A DNA stretch of 14,264 nucleotides from Candidatus Woesearchaeota archaeon (GCA_023255615.1 JAHFLI010000009.1:2435-16698), one strand, 5' to 3'. Counted from the stretch's first letter, positions 6,363-13,381 are shown. Notes: generated from the sequence alone by a model not told the origin. Numbers and translations are program-made.

Positions 6363-7694
6363 ATGACTGGGATCTTTAAAGCATATGATATTCGAGGAAA
6401 ATATACTGGGGAGTTGAATGAAGATATTGCAAAGGATATTGGTAAAGCGATCGCTACTTTTCTTCAAACAGATACTATTGTTGTCGGAAGAGACAATAGG
6501 ATAAGTTCTGATTCCATTTTTTCCTCTCTCACTCAAGGAATACGAGAACTTGGGGTGAGTATTGTTGATATTGGGGTGGTTAGCACACCGATGGCTTATT
6601 TTGCCGTTAACCATTTGGATAAAAAAGGGCTCATTATGGTTACTGCCTCCCACAATTCAAAGGAATATAATGGATTTAAGCTTACCCGAGAAAAAGCTAT
6701 CCCTATTTCTGGCGAAACGGGGATAGCCGATATTGAACGCCTCTTCTTTTCAAAAGAATTTAAGAGGTTTTCTCAGAATCAAGGAAGAATCGAGACGATA
6801 TCTGTTGAAAAAGAGTATTTTACTCACCTTTCAAAATTTGTAAAAGGAATTGCGGGGCTCAAAGTTGTCGTGGATTGTGGTAATGGAGTCATGGGACCGC
6901 TGGTACATGAATTCTTTTCTCATTTGTACATCGAAATGATTCCGTTACACTTTGAGAGAGATGGCAATTACCCTTTTCATGATCCTAATCCGATGATTCT
7001 TTCCAATGTGAAAGAATTACAAGAAGCAGTAAAAAGCAATGGTGCCAACTTGGGTATCGCATTTGATGGAGATGGAGATCGAGTTGTCTTTGTCGATGAT
7101 AAGTCAGCAATCGTTCCTTCTGATTTTGTTACTGCTCTTCTTGCTGAACAACTCGTGAAGCCCGGAGATATTGTTTTGTATGATTTGAGAAGTAGTTGGG
7201 TCGTGAAAGAAACCATTCAATCATTACGAGGTAAAGCTGAAATGAGCAAAGTCGGCCATTCACTCATTAAAGAGCATATGAGGAAAGTTAACGCGGTGTT
7301 TGCCGGAGAACTTTCTGGACATTATTATTTTCGTGATAATTTCTTTACCGATTCTGGGTTTATTACGGCTCTCGAGATCATGAGTCTCGTTTCTTCAAAA
7401 GGAAAGCTGAGCCAATTAGTGAAACCCCTCCAAAAATATGTTAAAATTCAGGAAACGAATTTTGAAGTTGAAAATCCGGACGAGGTCTTAAAATGCATTG
7501 AAGAAAGATACTCGAGTCTCAAGACCATCCGTCTTGACGGAATTTCAATCGAAAGTGATCAGTTTTGGTTCAATATCCGTAAAAGCAATACTGAACCGAT
7601 CGTTCGATTGAATATGGAAGCAAAAAGAAAAGATATTCTTGAGAAAATAAAAAAAGAACTTGCTGAGGTCATTGGAGGGAAATTCTTACCATAA
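6363..7694 (+). CDS. manB: Phosphomannomutase/phosphoglucomutase (alpha-D-phosphohexomutase)
   Basis: The complete 443-residue enzyme shows all four family signatures. TASHN at 94-98 holds the phosphoserine S96, DGDGDR at 235-240 binds magnesium, GELSGH at 315-320 is the sugar-binding loop, and RKSNTEPIVR at 406-415 is the phosphate-binding loop. The N-terminus FKAYDIRG is also typical. It moves phosphate between C6 and C1 of mannose or glucose, linking fructose-6-phosphate metabolism to GDP-mannose or UDP-glucose synthesis. GELSGH fits dual glucose/mannose enzymes better than glucosamine mutases, but exact specificity is not certain. It is divergent from the glpX operon, which makes the sugar phosphate pool it draws on. 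It is transcribed alone; the next gene starts after its own TATA box. Confidence 0.9.
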   Translation: MTGIFKAYDIRGKYTGELNEDIAKDIGKAIATFLQTDTIVVGRDNRISSDSIFSSLTQGIRELGVSIVDIGVVSTPMAYFAVNHLDKKGLIMVTASHNSKEYNGFKLTREKAIPISGETGIADIERLFFSKEFKRFSQNQGRIETISVEKEYFTHLSKFVKGIAGLKVVVDCGNGVMGPLVHEFFSHLYIEMIPLHFERDGNYPFHDPNPMILSNVKELQEAVKSNGANLGIAFDGDGDRVVFVDDKSAIVPSDFVTALLAEQLVKPGDIVLYDLRSSWVVKETIQSLRGKAEMSKVGHSLIKEHMRKVNAVFAGELSGHYYFRDNFFTDSGFITALEIMSLVSSKGKLSQLVKPLQKYVKIQETNFEVENPDEVLKCIEERYSSLKTIRLDGISIESDQFWFNIRKSNTEPIVRLNMEAKRKDILEKIKKELAEVIGGKFLP

Positions 7695-7696
7695 TC

Positions 7697-7704
7697 TTTA
7701 TATA
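7697..7704 (+). promoter_or_regulatory. TATA box of the RNase P/proteasome/exosome superoperon
   Basis: TTTATATA lies just after the manB stop. By the spacing of the other promoters here, transcription should start near 7727. That leaves a leader of about 36 nt before ATG 7763, unlike the leaderless first genes elsewhere in the window. Confidence 0.6.
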
Positions 7705-7729
7705 GTGATGATCTTTTCTAGAACACAGA

Positions 7730-7756
7730 GAGAAAAACGAGAACTACTGTTTTCTC
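7730..7756 (+). promoter_or_regulatory. Leader hairpin just before pop5
   Basis: GAGAAAA (7730-7736) can pair with TTTTCTC (7750-7756), and a C-G pair at 7738/7749 can be added across a one-base bulge. The stem ends 6 nt before ATG 7763, in a leader with no Shine-Dalgarno sequence. The pairing is A/U-rich and weak, so a regulatory role is speculative. Confidence 0.3.
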
Positions 7757-7762
7757 ATCAAC

Positions 7763-8125
7763 ATGAGTAAGAGGAAATTGAAGCCTGTTTTACCAAGTCT
7801 TAAGGAAAAGAAACGCTATGTAGCTTTTAGAGTTATTTCTCCCAAAAAAGTTCAACGCCAAGACGTTATTCATACTATTGAAGATACCCTAACCTCTTCT
7901 CTTGGATGGTTTGGTAGGGCGCAAGCTGGTGCATGGTTAGTATCTGATAGCTGGGATGACTCTTCTCAAAGTGGACTTATTCGAGTAAACCATCGATTTG
8001 TTGATCAGATAAAAGGATCACTCACTTTTATTAACTCAATTACAGAATCTCCTGTTCTTGTCCGTTCCATTGGGGTTTCGGGAATCCTCAAAAAAGCAAA
8101 TGCCAAAAGGCAACAAAAAGGGTGA
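7763..8125 (+). CDS. rnp2: RNase P protein component 2 (Pop5)
   Basis: A basic 120-residue protein beginning with KLKPVLPSLKEKKRYVAF, the characteristic start of archaeal Pop5/Rnp2, followed by an RRM-like fold and ending GVSGILKKANAKR. Pop5 pairs with Rpp30 and binds the catalytic domain of RNase P RNA, which cuts the 5' leaders from pre-tRNAs. It opens the superoperon, a position also seen in other archaea where RNase P proteins sit next to proteasome and exosome genes. There is no obvious ribosome binding site; a possible hairpin lies in the leader. Its TGA stop lies within the GGTGA site of psmA. Confidence 0.9.
   Translation: MSKRKLKPVLPSLKEKKRYVAFRVISPKKVQRQDVIHTIEDTLTSSLGWFGRAQAGAWLVSDSWDDSSQSGLIRVNHRFVDQIKGSLTFINSITESPVLVRSIGVSGILKKANAKRQQKG
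8121..8125 (+). promoter_or_regulatory. Shine-Dalgarno site of psmA, containing the pop5 stop
   Basis: GGTGA lies 5 nt before ATG 8131, and its TGA is the pop5 stop codon. A GTG at 8122 is inside this site and is therefore unlikely to be the real start. Confidence 0.65.
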
Positions 8126-8130
8126 GTTTA

Positions 8131-8865
8131 ATGCAACCAATGCCTCATCAACTGATGGGATATGATCGAGCGATCACAATGTTTAGCCCGGATGGGCGAT
8201 TGCTCCAAGTTGAATATGCAAAAAAGACAGTTCGTCAAGGATCTACCGCAATAGGCATTTCATGTGTCGACGGAGTTCTCCTTGTGGCAGATAAAAGAAT
8301 AGTTGATTCATTGATTGTTATTGATTCGGTAGAGAAAATCTTTCAAATTGATGAACACATTTGTGCAACTGCTTCAGGAATTTTATCTGATGCACGTGTT
8401 CTTATTGAACGAGCTCAAGTACGTGCTCAACAACATCGAGTGACGTATGATTCAGAAGTAGATACTCTTACTGTAGTAAAAGATATCTGCGATTTGAAAC
8501 AAGTGTGTACTCAATCTGGAGGTTTACGTCCATTCGGTGTCTCTACTCTTATTGCAGGAATTGATGGAAATGTTCCAAAATTATATGAGACAGATCCTAC
8601 GGGAATTTTCTTCCAATATCGCGCGACTGCTATTGGAGAAGGTGAAGTAGAGGTTGAAGACATATTGCGAGCAGAATTCAAGGAAGGCATAACCGTTGAA
8701 GAAGGATTAAAACTTTCTTTGAGGGCGCTGATGAAAGTTCTGGGAGAGAACTTTTCTCTTGAGCGTATCGAAGCGGCATGTGTTTTGATTAAAGATAGAA
8801 AATTCCGTATTTTTACGGCTGATCAGTTAGAACGATTGGCGGACAAAAAGGTGAAGAAAAAATAA
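8131..8865 (+). CDS. psmA: 20S proteasome alpha subunit
   Basis: The 244-residue protein begins with a short tail and the alpha-subunit gate signature YDRAITMFSPDGRLLQVEYA at 11-30, which separates alpha from beta subunits. SVEKIFQID near 66-74 places K69 where the pocket lysine K66 of Thermoplasma PsmA binds HbYX tails of the activating ATPase. Seven copies make each outer ring of the 20S core and gate entry of unfolded substrates. The beta subunit is not in this window. ATG 8131 is preferred over GTG 8122 because it has a well-spaced GGTGA and because archaeal PsmA starts with a similar short tail. The C-terminus is lysine-rich (KKVKKK). Confidence 0.95.
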   Translation: MQPMPHQLMGYDRAITMFSPDGRLLQVEYAKKTVRQGSTAIGISCVDGVLLVADKRIVDSLIVIDSVEKIFQIDEHICATASGILSDARVLIERAQVRAQQHRVTYDSEVDTLTVVKDICDLKQVCTQSGGLRPFGVSTLIAGIDGNVPKLYETDPTGIFFQYRATAIGEGEVEVEDILRAEFKEGITVEEGLKLSLRALMKVLGENFSLERIEAACVLIKDRKFRIFTADQLERLADKKVKKK

Positions 8866-8866
8866 G

Positions 8867-9565
8867 ATGACTGATGTAAATGATGCCGTCGTTGCACGAC
8901 TTAAAAAAAGCAATGAACCTTTTGAAGTCCTGGTAGATTGCGAGAAAGCATTAGCTTATCGCTCAGGTAAAGGAGATATTCGGGATGCCCTCGCTGTTCA
9001 GAAGATATTTTATAGCGCCCATAAAGGAATGGAGGCGTCTTCCCATTTGCTACTCCAGTTGTTCTCTACTGAGAATCCTCTTGAGGTTGCAGCGGAGATC
9101 ATCAAAAAAGGAGAGATTCAGCTCACTGCAGAATTTAAGCATAACCTTCGTGAACAAAAAAGAAAACAAATGGTGGATATCATCCATCGAAATGGTGTCG
9201 ATCCAAGTACCCACTTACCGCATCCGATCATTAGACTTGAGAATGCATTTGACGAGGCGAAAATTACTGTTGATGAATTTGAAGATGTCCATAAGCAGGT
9301 TGACCACGCGTTAAAAAAATTAAGACCGATCTTACCCATTAAATTCGAGACAAAGGAAATTGATTGCATCATTCCACCTGATTATGCTCATAAAGTAGCA
9401 GGTGTTTTTGCTCATTATGGGAAAACACTCAAACAAGATTGGATGAACAATGGAGCATTACATGCAGTGGTAGAGATTAGTGGTGGATTAGAACCTGATT
9501 TTTATAGTGAAATAAACAAAGTTTGCCATGGAAAGGCAGACTGCAAAGTATTGAAGATAAGGTGA
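8867..9565 (+). CDS. sdo1: Ribosome maturation protein SBDS (Sdo1)
   Basis: A 232-residue protein with the three-domain SBDS layout: an N-terminal domain with FEVLVDCEKALAYRSGK near 19-35, a central helical domain that includes the KRKQMVDIIHRNGVDP region, and a C-terminal ferredoxin-like domain. In eukaryotes SBDS, with the GTPase Efl1, releases Tif6/eIF6 from the 60S subunit. Archaeal SBDS is thought to play a similar large-subunit role with aEF2 and aIF6. It starts 1 nt after psmA; GGTGA at 8850-8854 is 12 nt upstream, a loose spacing. SBDS next to rrp4 is a well-known archaeal order. Its TGA stop forms part of the rrp4 ribosome binding site. Confidence 0.93.
   Translation: MTDVNDAVVARLKKSNEPFEVLVDCEKALAYRSGKGDIRDALAVQKIFYSAHKGMEASSHLLLQLFSTENPLEVAAEIIKKGEIQLTAEFKHNLREQKRKQMVDIIHRNGVDPSTHLPHPIIRLENAFDEAKITVDEFEDVHKQVDHALKKLRPILPIKFETKEIDCIIPPDYAHKVAGVFAHYGKTLKQDWMNNGALHAVVEISGGLEPDFYSEINKVCHGKADCKVLKIR
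9561..9565 (+). promoter_or_regulatory. Shine-Dalgarno site of rrp4, containing the SBDS stop
   Basis: GGTGA lies 5 nt before ATG 9571 and contains the SBDS TGA. This favours 9571 over the in-frame ATG at 9523, which would give an unconserved extension overlapping SBDS by 43 nt. Confidence 0.7.
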
Positions 9566-9570
9566 AAGAA

Positions 9571-10284
9571 ATGGTAGAAGTAAAAGTAAAAGATAAGGAT
9601 ATTGTTGTGCCAGGAGAAATTCTCGCTGATGGTATGGGATACGTCCCTGGCGTGGGAACATACAGAGAAGGAGAGGCGATTGTTTCGGAGCGAGTCGGCG
9701 TTGTGAGTATTGACGGTCGAGCCATTAAACTTATTCCGCTCTCGGGAAGATATTTGCCAAAGAGAGGAGATACAATCCTTTGCCAAGTCGTTGATGTTAC
9801 GATGAATGGTTGGCGACTTGAAACGAATTCTGCGTATCAAGCAATGCTCTCTCTTAAGGAAGCCACATCTGAATTTATTGCGCGAGGTGCTGATTTAAGA
9901 AAATTTTATGATCTCGGCGATTATTTAGTCTGTAAAGTTTCAAACGTGACTTCGCAAATGCTTGTCGATGTGATGATGAAAGGACCTGGATTACGGAAAC
10001 TTAATGGCGGACGAGTTATTTCTGTCAATTGTAATAAAGTTCCCCGAATTATTGGAAAGCATGGATCAATGGTCTCTCTCATTAAGGAAGCATCAGGTTG
10101 TCAAATCATTGTAGGACAAAATGGTCTAGTGTGGATGCAAGGAAACCCCGAGGGAGAATTGTTAGCAGTCCGAACGATCCGCATGATTGAAACAGAATCG
10201 CATATTACTGGTTTGACTAATAGAATAAAAGATTTCCTGGAAAAAACAACGGGAAAAACGTTAGAAATCAGGATGGAGCAATAG
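9571..10284 (+). CDS. rrp4: Exosome cap subunit Rrp4
   Basis: The 237-residue protein has the Rrp4 order of an N-terminal beta domain (VVPGEILADG near 12-21), an S1 domain at about 60-130, and a KH domain from about 145. The KH motif VPRIIGKHGSMV contains the GxxG loop G162-K-H-G165. Three Rrp4 (or Csl4) subunits cap the Rrp41-Rrp42 hexamer, bind RNA and guide it into the chamber; Rrp4 favours poly(A)-rich substrates. Start 9571 is chosen for its Shine-Dalgarno site and because MVEVKVKDKDIVVPGE matches the usual N-terminus. It precedes rrp41 by 7 nt. Confidence 0.94.
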   Translation: MVEVKVKDKDIVVPGEILADGMGYVPGVGTYREGEAIVSERVGVVSIDGRAIKLIPLSGRYLPKRGDTILCQVVDVTMNGWRLETNSAYQAMLSLKEATSEFIARGADLRKFYDLGDYLVCKVSNVTSQMLVDVMMKGPGLRKLNGGRVISVNCNKVPRIIGKHGSMVSLIKEASGCQIIVGQNGLVWMQGNPEGELLAVRTIRMIETESHITGLTNRIKDFLEKTTGKTLEIRMEQ

Positions 10285-10291
10285 GTGCGCT

Positions 10292-11011
10292 ATGACATAC
10301 GAACGAAGAATTGACGGAAGAAAATTTGATGAAATACGTCCGATGGAAGCGAAGGTCGGTGTTATTAAACGAGCAGATGGTTCAGCTATGTTCCGATTTG
10401 GAAACACTATCGCATATGCGGCGGTCTATGGGCCGAGAAATCTATATCCTAAATTTTTGCAGGACCCTGCTCAAGGAATACTTCGGTGTTATTATAACAT
10501 GATGCCGTTCTCCTCTTCAGGGGAACGAGTGAGACCGGGAGGTTCTCGACGGTCAAAAGAGATCTCTATGGTGACTGAAAAGGCACTTAAGACAGTTCTC
10601 AACTTGAAAGAATACCCGAATTCTGTTGTTGATGTCTTCATCGAATTGCCGCAAACAGAAGCAGGATCTCGATGTGCTGGTATTTGTGCAGCATCAATGG
10701 CATTGGCAGATGCAGGTTTAATTATGAAAGATATGGTGAGTGCAATTTCCGTTGGAAGGGTTGATGATAAGGTAGTCGTTGATCTTGATTATTCTGAAGA
10801 GTCATATGACGGTATTGTTGCTGATATTCCTATCGCTTATTTGCCAACATTGGGGAAAATTACTTTGCTGCAAATGGATGGAATTGTTCCAAAAAAGATG
10901 CTCATAGATGCACTGCAACAGGGAATTAAAGCGTGTCAGAAAATTAGCGAAGTGCAAAAAAAAGCACTCAAACAGAAATATGTGTTGGAAGGTGTTGAAG
11001 ATGTACAGTGA
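10292..11011 (+). CDS. rrp41: Exosome catalytic subunit Rrp41
   Basis: This 239-residue RNase PH-fold protein begins RRIDGRKFDEIRPM, as Rrp41 does. The active-site parts are present: RPGGSRRSKEIS near 81-92 for RNA and phosphate binding, the GSR phosphate loop at 125-127, and VADIPIAYLP with the probable catalytic D178. In the archaeal exosome it degrades RNA 3' to 5' with phosphate and can add A-rich tails in reverse. It pairs with Rrp42 in a trimer of heterodimers. It starts 7 nt after rrp4, with GGTG at 10284-10287 overlapping the rrp4 TAG. Its end overlaps the start of rrp42 by 11 nt, pointing to coupled synthesis of the two partners. Confidence 0.95.
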   Translation: MTYERRIDGRKFDEIRPMEAKVGVIKRADGSAMFRFGNTIAYAAVYGPRNLYPKFLQDPAQGILRCYYNMMPFSSSGERVRPGGSRRSKEISMVTEKALKTVLNLKEYPNSVVDVFIELPQTEAGSRCAGICAASMALADAGLIMKDMVSAISVGRVDDKVVVDLDYSEESYDGIVADIPIAYLPTLGKITLLQMDGIVPKKMLIDALQQGIKACQKISEVQKKALKQKYVLEGVEDVQ

Positions 11012-11774
11012 ATTGAGATCTCAAGTCCTTAAACTTCTTTCTGTTCATACTCGTTTAGATGGAAGAAAGCCACATGAGTATCGAAAGCCGATGAAGGTTG
11101 AGTATGGGGTTGTAAAAACTGCAGAAGGTTCTGCGAAAGTAACCATAGGAGAGACAGAAGTAATTGCGGGAGTAAAATTAGAAATTATGTCGCCTTATCC
11201 TGATACTCCGGATGAAGGATCAATTATGGTTGGCGTTGAATTATTGCCGTTGTCTTCTCCTGAGTTTGAGCCAGGACCACCAAGCATTCGAGCAGTAGAA
11301 CTTGCACGTGTCGTTGATCGAGGGATCAGAGAGAGCAAAGCAATCGATTTTAAATCCCTCTGTCTCGAAAAAGGAGAAAAAGCATGGATGATTGTCATTG
11401 ATATTTGTACCTTCAATGATGCCGGAAATTTGTTTGATGCTTCAGCATTGGCTGCTCTCGCCGCGATTAAAAATACAAAATTTCCTGAGCTCGTTGATGG
11501 GAAAATTGTCTACAAAGAGAAAACTGATCAAGGGATTGATGTTCAAGAAGAACCTATATCAGTTACCGTGCTCAAAATTGGTGATCACTTTATTATCGAT
11601 CCTGATAATGAAGAAGAGCTTGTTGCAGAGGCACGACTTACCGTTGCTTTAATGAGCAATGGACAGCTCTGTGCACTCCAAAAAGGAGGAGATTCTGCAT
11701 TAACTCTCGATGATATCAGCAAGATGATTGATCTTGCTGCAGAAGGATCAAAAACTCTGAGGGGATTGCTATGA
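11001..11774 (+). CDS. rrp42: Exosome structural subunit Rrp42
   Basis: A 257-residue RNase PH-fold protein with the Rrp42 features HTRLDGRKPHEYRK near 16-29, an acidic central region, and no RRSxE-type active site of Rrp41. It supplies RNA-binding arginines at the Rrp41-Rrp42 interface but is not itself catalytic. The open frame extends back to 10908, but the conserved N-terminus begins at ATG 11001, which has GGTG at 10991-10994 six nt upstream. It overlaps rrp41 by 11 nt and rpoK by 4 nt (ATGA), so translation through this part of the operon is probably coupled. Confidence 0.94.
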   Translation: MYSELRSQVLKLLSVHTRLDGRKPHEYRKPMKVEYGVVKTAEGSAKVTIGETEVIAGVKLEIMSPYPDTPDEGSIMVGVELLPLSSPEFEPGPPSIRAVELARVVDRGIRESKAIDFKSLCLEKGEKAWMIVIDICTFNDAGNLFDASALAALAAIKNTKFPELVDGKIVYKEKTDQGIDVQEEPISVTVLKIGDHFIIDPDNEEELVAEARLTVALMSNGQLCALQKGGDSALTLDDISKMIDLAAEGSKTLRGLL

Positions 11775-11989
11775 TGAAGTATACTAAATATGAAACCGCA
11801 CGGGTCATCGGTGCTCGAGCATTGCAGATTTCCATGGGTGCTCCGTTTCTCGTTAAGTTAAATGACGAGGACCTTCAGAAATTGAGATTTAATCCAGTAG
11901 AAATTGCTAAAAAAGAATTTGATGCTGGCGTTATTCCGATTGAAGTCAAGAGGACCATGCCCAATGAAGGTAAGCGCAAAGCGGCTTGA
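11771..11989 (+). CDS. rpoK: DNA-directed RNA polymerase subunit K (Rpo6)
   Basis: The 72-residue protein contains YTKYETARVIGARALQISMG and a C-terminal part with IPIEVKRTMP, the conserved features of archaeal Rpo6/RpoK, eukaryotic Rpb6 and bacterial omega. It clamps the largest subunit and aids polymerase assembly and stability. The first ATG overlaps the rrp42 stop as ATGA; ATG 11774 is an equally possible start. In many archaea rpoK lies in the L13-S9-RpoN cluster, so a place behind rrp42 is unusual. Its last 26 nt overlap the next gene. Confidence 0.92.
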   Translation: MMKYTKYETARVIGARALQISMGAPFLVKLNDEDLQKLRFNPVEIAKKEFDAGVIPIEVKRTMPNEGKRKAA

Positions 11990-12275
11990 AAAATATTTTG
12001 ATATCACGGGTAGGGCGTTGAAGAAGGTTAAGTTATTGAAAGGGCAATTAACGATTGATACTCATAAATCAGCTACTGAATTCTTAGATATGGCACAACG
12101 ATATTATGATGATGCCCATTATTTCCGCAGGAAAGGAGATGATCTCACTGCATTTGCTGCACTCAATTATTCCCATGGATGGCTGGATGCGGGGGCACGA
12201 TTAGGATTGTTTGATGTGGATGGGGATAATGTGCTATTTACGGTGGATGCAAAAGAAATAAAGAAAAAGAAATAA
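11964..12275 (+). CDS. DUF357 family protein (archaeal, helical, unknown function)
   Basis: A 103-residue protein with the DUF357 core: a long helical stretch with FLDMAQRYYDDAHYFRRKGD, then AFAALNYSHGWLDAGARLGL near 69-88. The family is found in archaea, is predicted to be helical, and has no established reaction. The C-terminus is lysine-rich. The open frame reaches back to 11904, but the conserved part begins near ATG 11964, which overlaps the rpoK end by 26 nt. I see no strong ribosome binding site, so translation probably depends on rpoK. Its position as the last gene of the superoperon suggests a link to RNA metabolism or transcription, by association only. Confidence 0.82.
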   Translation: MKVSAKRLEKYFDITGRALKKVKLLKGQLTIDTHKSATEFLDMAQRYYDDAHYFRRKGDDLTAFAALNYSHGWLDAGARLGLFDVDGDNVLFTVDAKEIKKKK

Positions 12276-12291
12276 TTAACTATTCCATAAG

Positions 12292-12316
12292 AAAATAAAA
12301 TTAAAAAAGGAAAAAA
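12292..12316 (-). terminator. T-tract terminator of ftsZ
   Basis: Immediately after the ftsZ stop, the minus strand reads T6, CC, T6, AA, then two T4 runs. Repeated oligo-T on the non-template strand without a hairpin is the common archaeal termination signal. Confidence 0.6.
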
Positions 12317-13369
12317 TCAAACAATATCGATTCCTAGTTCTTCACCGACACGGTGTTTTTCTTCGTGGGCGCTATGTTTTCCTAAGATCCAGGGGCTCTT
12401 TACTCCAGTAATTATGGTCATTACTGTTAACTTTCCTTTCATTTCATCACTGACTCTTGCTCCCCAGATAACGTTTGCGTCAGGGTCTAGGTTTTCAGTT
12501 ATTAACTCGCCGACTCTGTTGACTTCATCAAGGGTAAGATCAGATCCGCCCTCGATGTGGATCAATGCACCTTGAGCTCCATTATATTTAATGTCTAATA
12601 ATGGATTCTTGAGTGCACCATCAACAGCTTCCTTGACTCTGTTATTCGTGTCTGATACTCCTACACCGATGGCTGCGACTCCGCCGTTTTTCATGATTGC
12701 TTTCACGTCAGCGAAGTCGAGGTTAACCAACGATGGTACCGAGATGGTTTCGACAATTCCTCGTATCATGGTGGAGATAAGCTCGTTTGCTACTGCAAAT
12801 GCTTGCTGGACGGGTAAACTTCCTGCAATGTTGACGAGTCGATTATTGTCAATTACAATAACAGTATCACAAACTGAACGAAGTTGTTGAAGACCAAATT
12901 CTGCTTTGTCTATCCTTGCGCGCTCTATTTTGAACGGCATGGTAACAGTACCTAAGACAATAGCACCCTGGTCCTTCGCCGTTTGTGCAACGACTGCAGC
13001 TGCTCCTGTTCCCGTTCCTCCTCCCATTCCTGAACATACAAATACCATGTCGGTATGTTGTAGTGCCTGTTTAATCTCGGACATTGATTCATTTGCTGCC
13101 TCAGCTCCGCGTGAGGGAAATCCACCACAACCTAAACCTCGAGTTAAATTTCTACCGATCAAGAATTTGTGATCTGCCGACGTCATGTCGAGATGTTGTT
13201 TGTCAGTATTGCATGCAACAATTTCGGCACCTTTAATGCCTTTTTTGTATAGCCATGATACCATGTTTGATCCTGCGCCGCCAACTCCGATGACTTTGAT
13301 ATTTGCTTGACCTACTTGGAAAGCATCTTGAGGTTGGTTTTGCAGTGCGTTTTGGACGATAAATTCCAT
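12317..13369 (-). CDS. ftsZ: Cell division GTPase FtsZ
   Basis: The 350-residue protein shows the tubulin/FtsZ GTPase features: GVGGAGSNMV near 28-37, the signature loop GMGGGTGTG at 114-122, and the T7 synergy loop NLDFAD at 206-211 that completes the active site of the neighbouring subunit. It polymerises with GTP to form the division ring. No long C-terminal linker or bacterial FtsA/ZipA-binding tail is present; it ends with a short charged tail (EELGIDIV). I cannot assign it to archaeal FtsZ1 or FtsZ2. ATG 13369 is chosen because GAGGTGA lies 5 nt upstream; an in-frame GTG at 13378 is within that site. It is a single gene with its own promoter and T-rich terminator, convergent with the superoperon. 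Confidence 0.96.
   Translation of the reverse strand: MEFIVQNALQNQPQDAFQVGQANIKVIGVGGAGSNMVSWLYKKGIKGAEIVACNTDKQHLDMTSADHKFLIGRNLTRGLGCGGFPSRGAEAANESMSEIKQALQHTDMVFVCSGMGGGTGTGAAAVVAQTAKDQGAIVLGTVTMPFKIERARIDKAEFGLQQLRSVCDTVIVIDNNRLVNIAGSLPVQQAFAVANELISTMIRGIVETISVPSLVNLDFADVKAIMKNGGVAAIGVGVSDTNNRVKEAVDGALKNPLLDIKYNGAQGALIHIEGGSDLTLDEVNRVGELITENLDPDANVIWGARVSDEMKGKLTVMTIITGVKSPWILGKHSAHEEKHRVGEELGIDIV
12343..12363 (+). terminator. Hairpin plus T-run, candidate terminator of the superoperon
   Basis: CACCG (12343-12347), loop ACA, and CGGTG (12351-12355) are followed at once by TTTTTCTT on the plus strand. It has the form of a factor-independent terminator and lies 68 nt after the DUF357 stop. 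It also falls inside the 3' coding end of the opposing ftsZ gene. The stem is short, so this is a candidate only. Confidence 0.4.
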
Positions 13370-13374
13370 TGTGC

Positions 13375-13381
13375 TCACCTC
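13375..13381 (-). promoter_or_regulatory. Shine-Dalgarno site of ftsZ that decides the start
   Basis: GAGGTGA on the minus strand lies 5 nt before ATG 13369 and overlaps the upstream GTG at 13378, which is therefore not the likely start. Confidence 0.75.

Noticed and set aside
7705..7711. GTGATGA, a match to the C box of C/D guide RNAs
   Set aside because: No CTGA D box or internal C'/D' pair follows at a suitable distance, and the site is in the superoperon leader.
10908..11000. Upstream extension of the rrp42 frame
   Set aside because: The added 31 residues overlap rrp41 in another frame and are not Rrp42-like; ATG 11001 has a good Shine-Dalgarno site.
11904..11963. Upstream extension of the DUF357 frame
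   Set aside because: The extra 20 residues lie within rpoK codons and are not part of the DUF357 family core; ATG 11964 is preferred.
12591..13172. Two plus-strand ORFs of 99 and 88 codons
   Set aside because: Antisense shadows of ftsZ; their Ser/Thr/Pro-rich composition comes from reading the opposite strand of conserved FtsZ codons.
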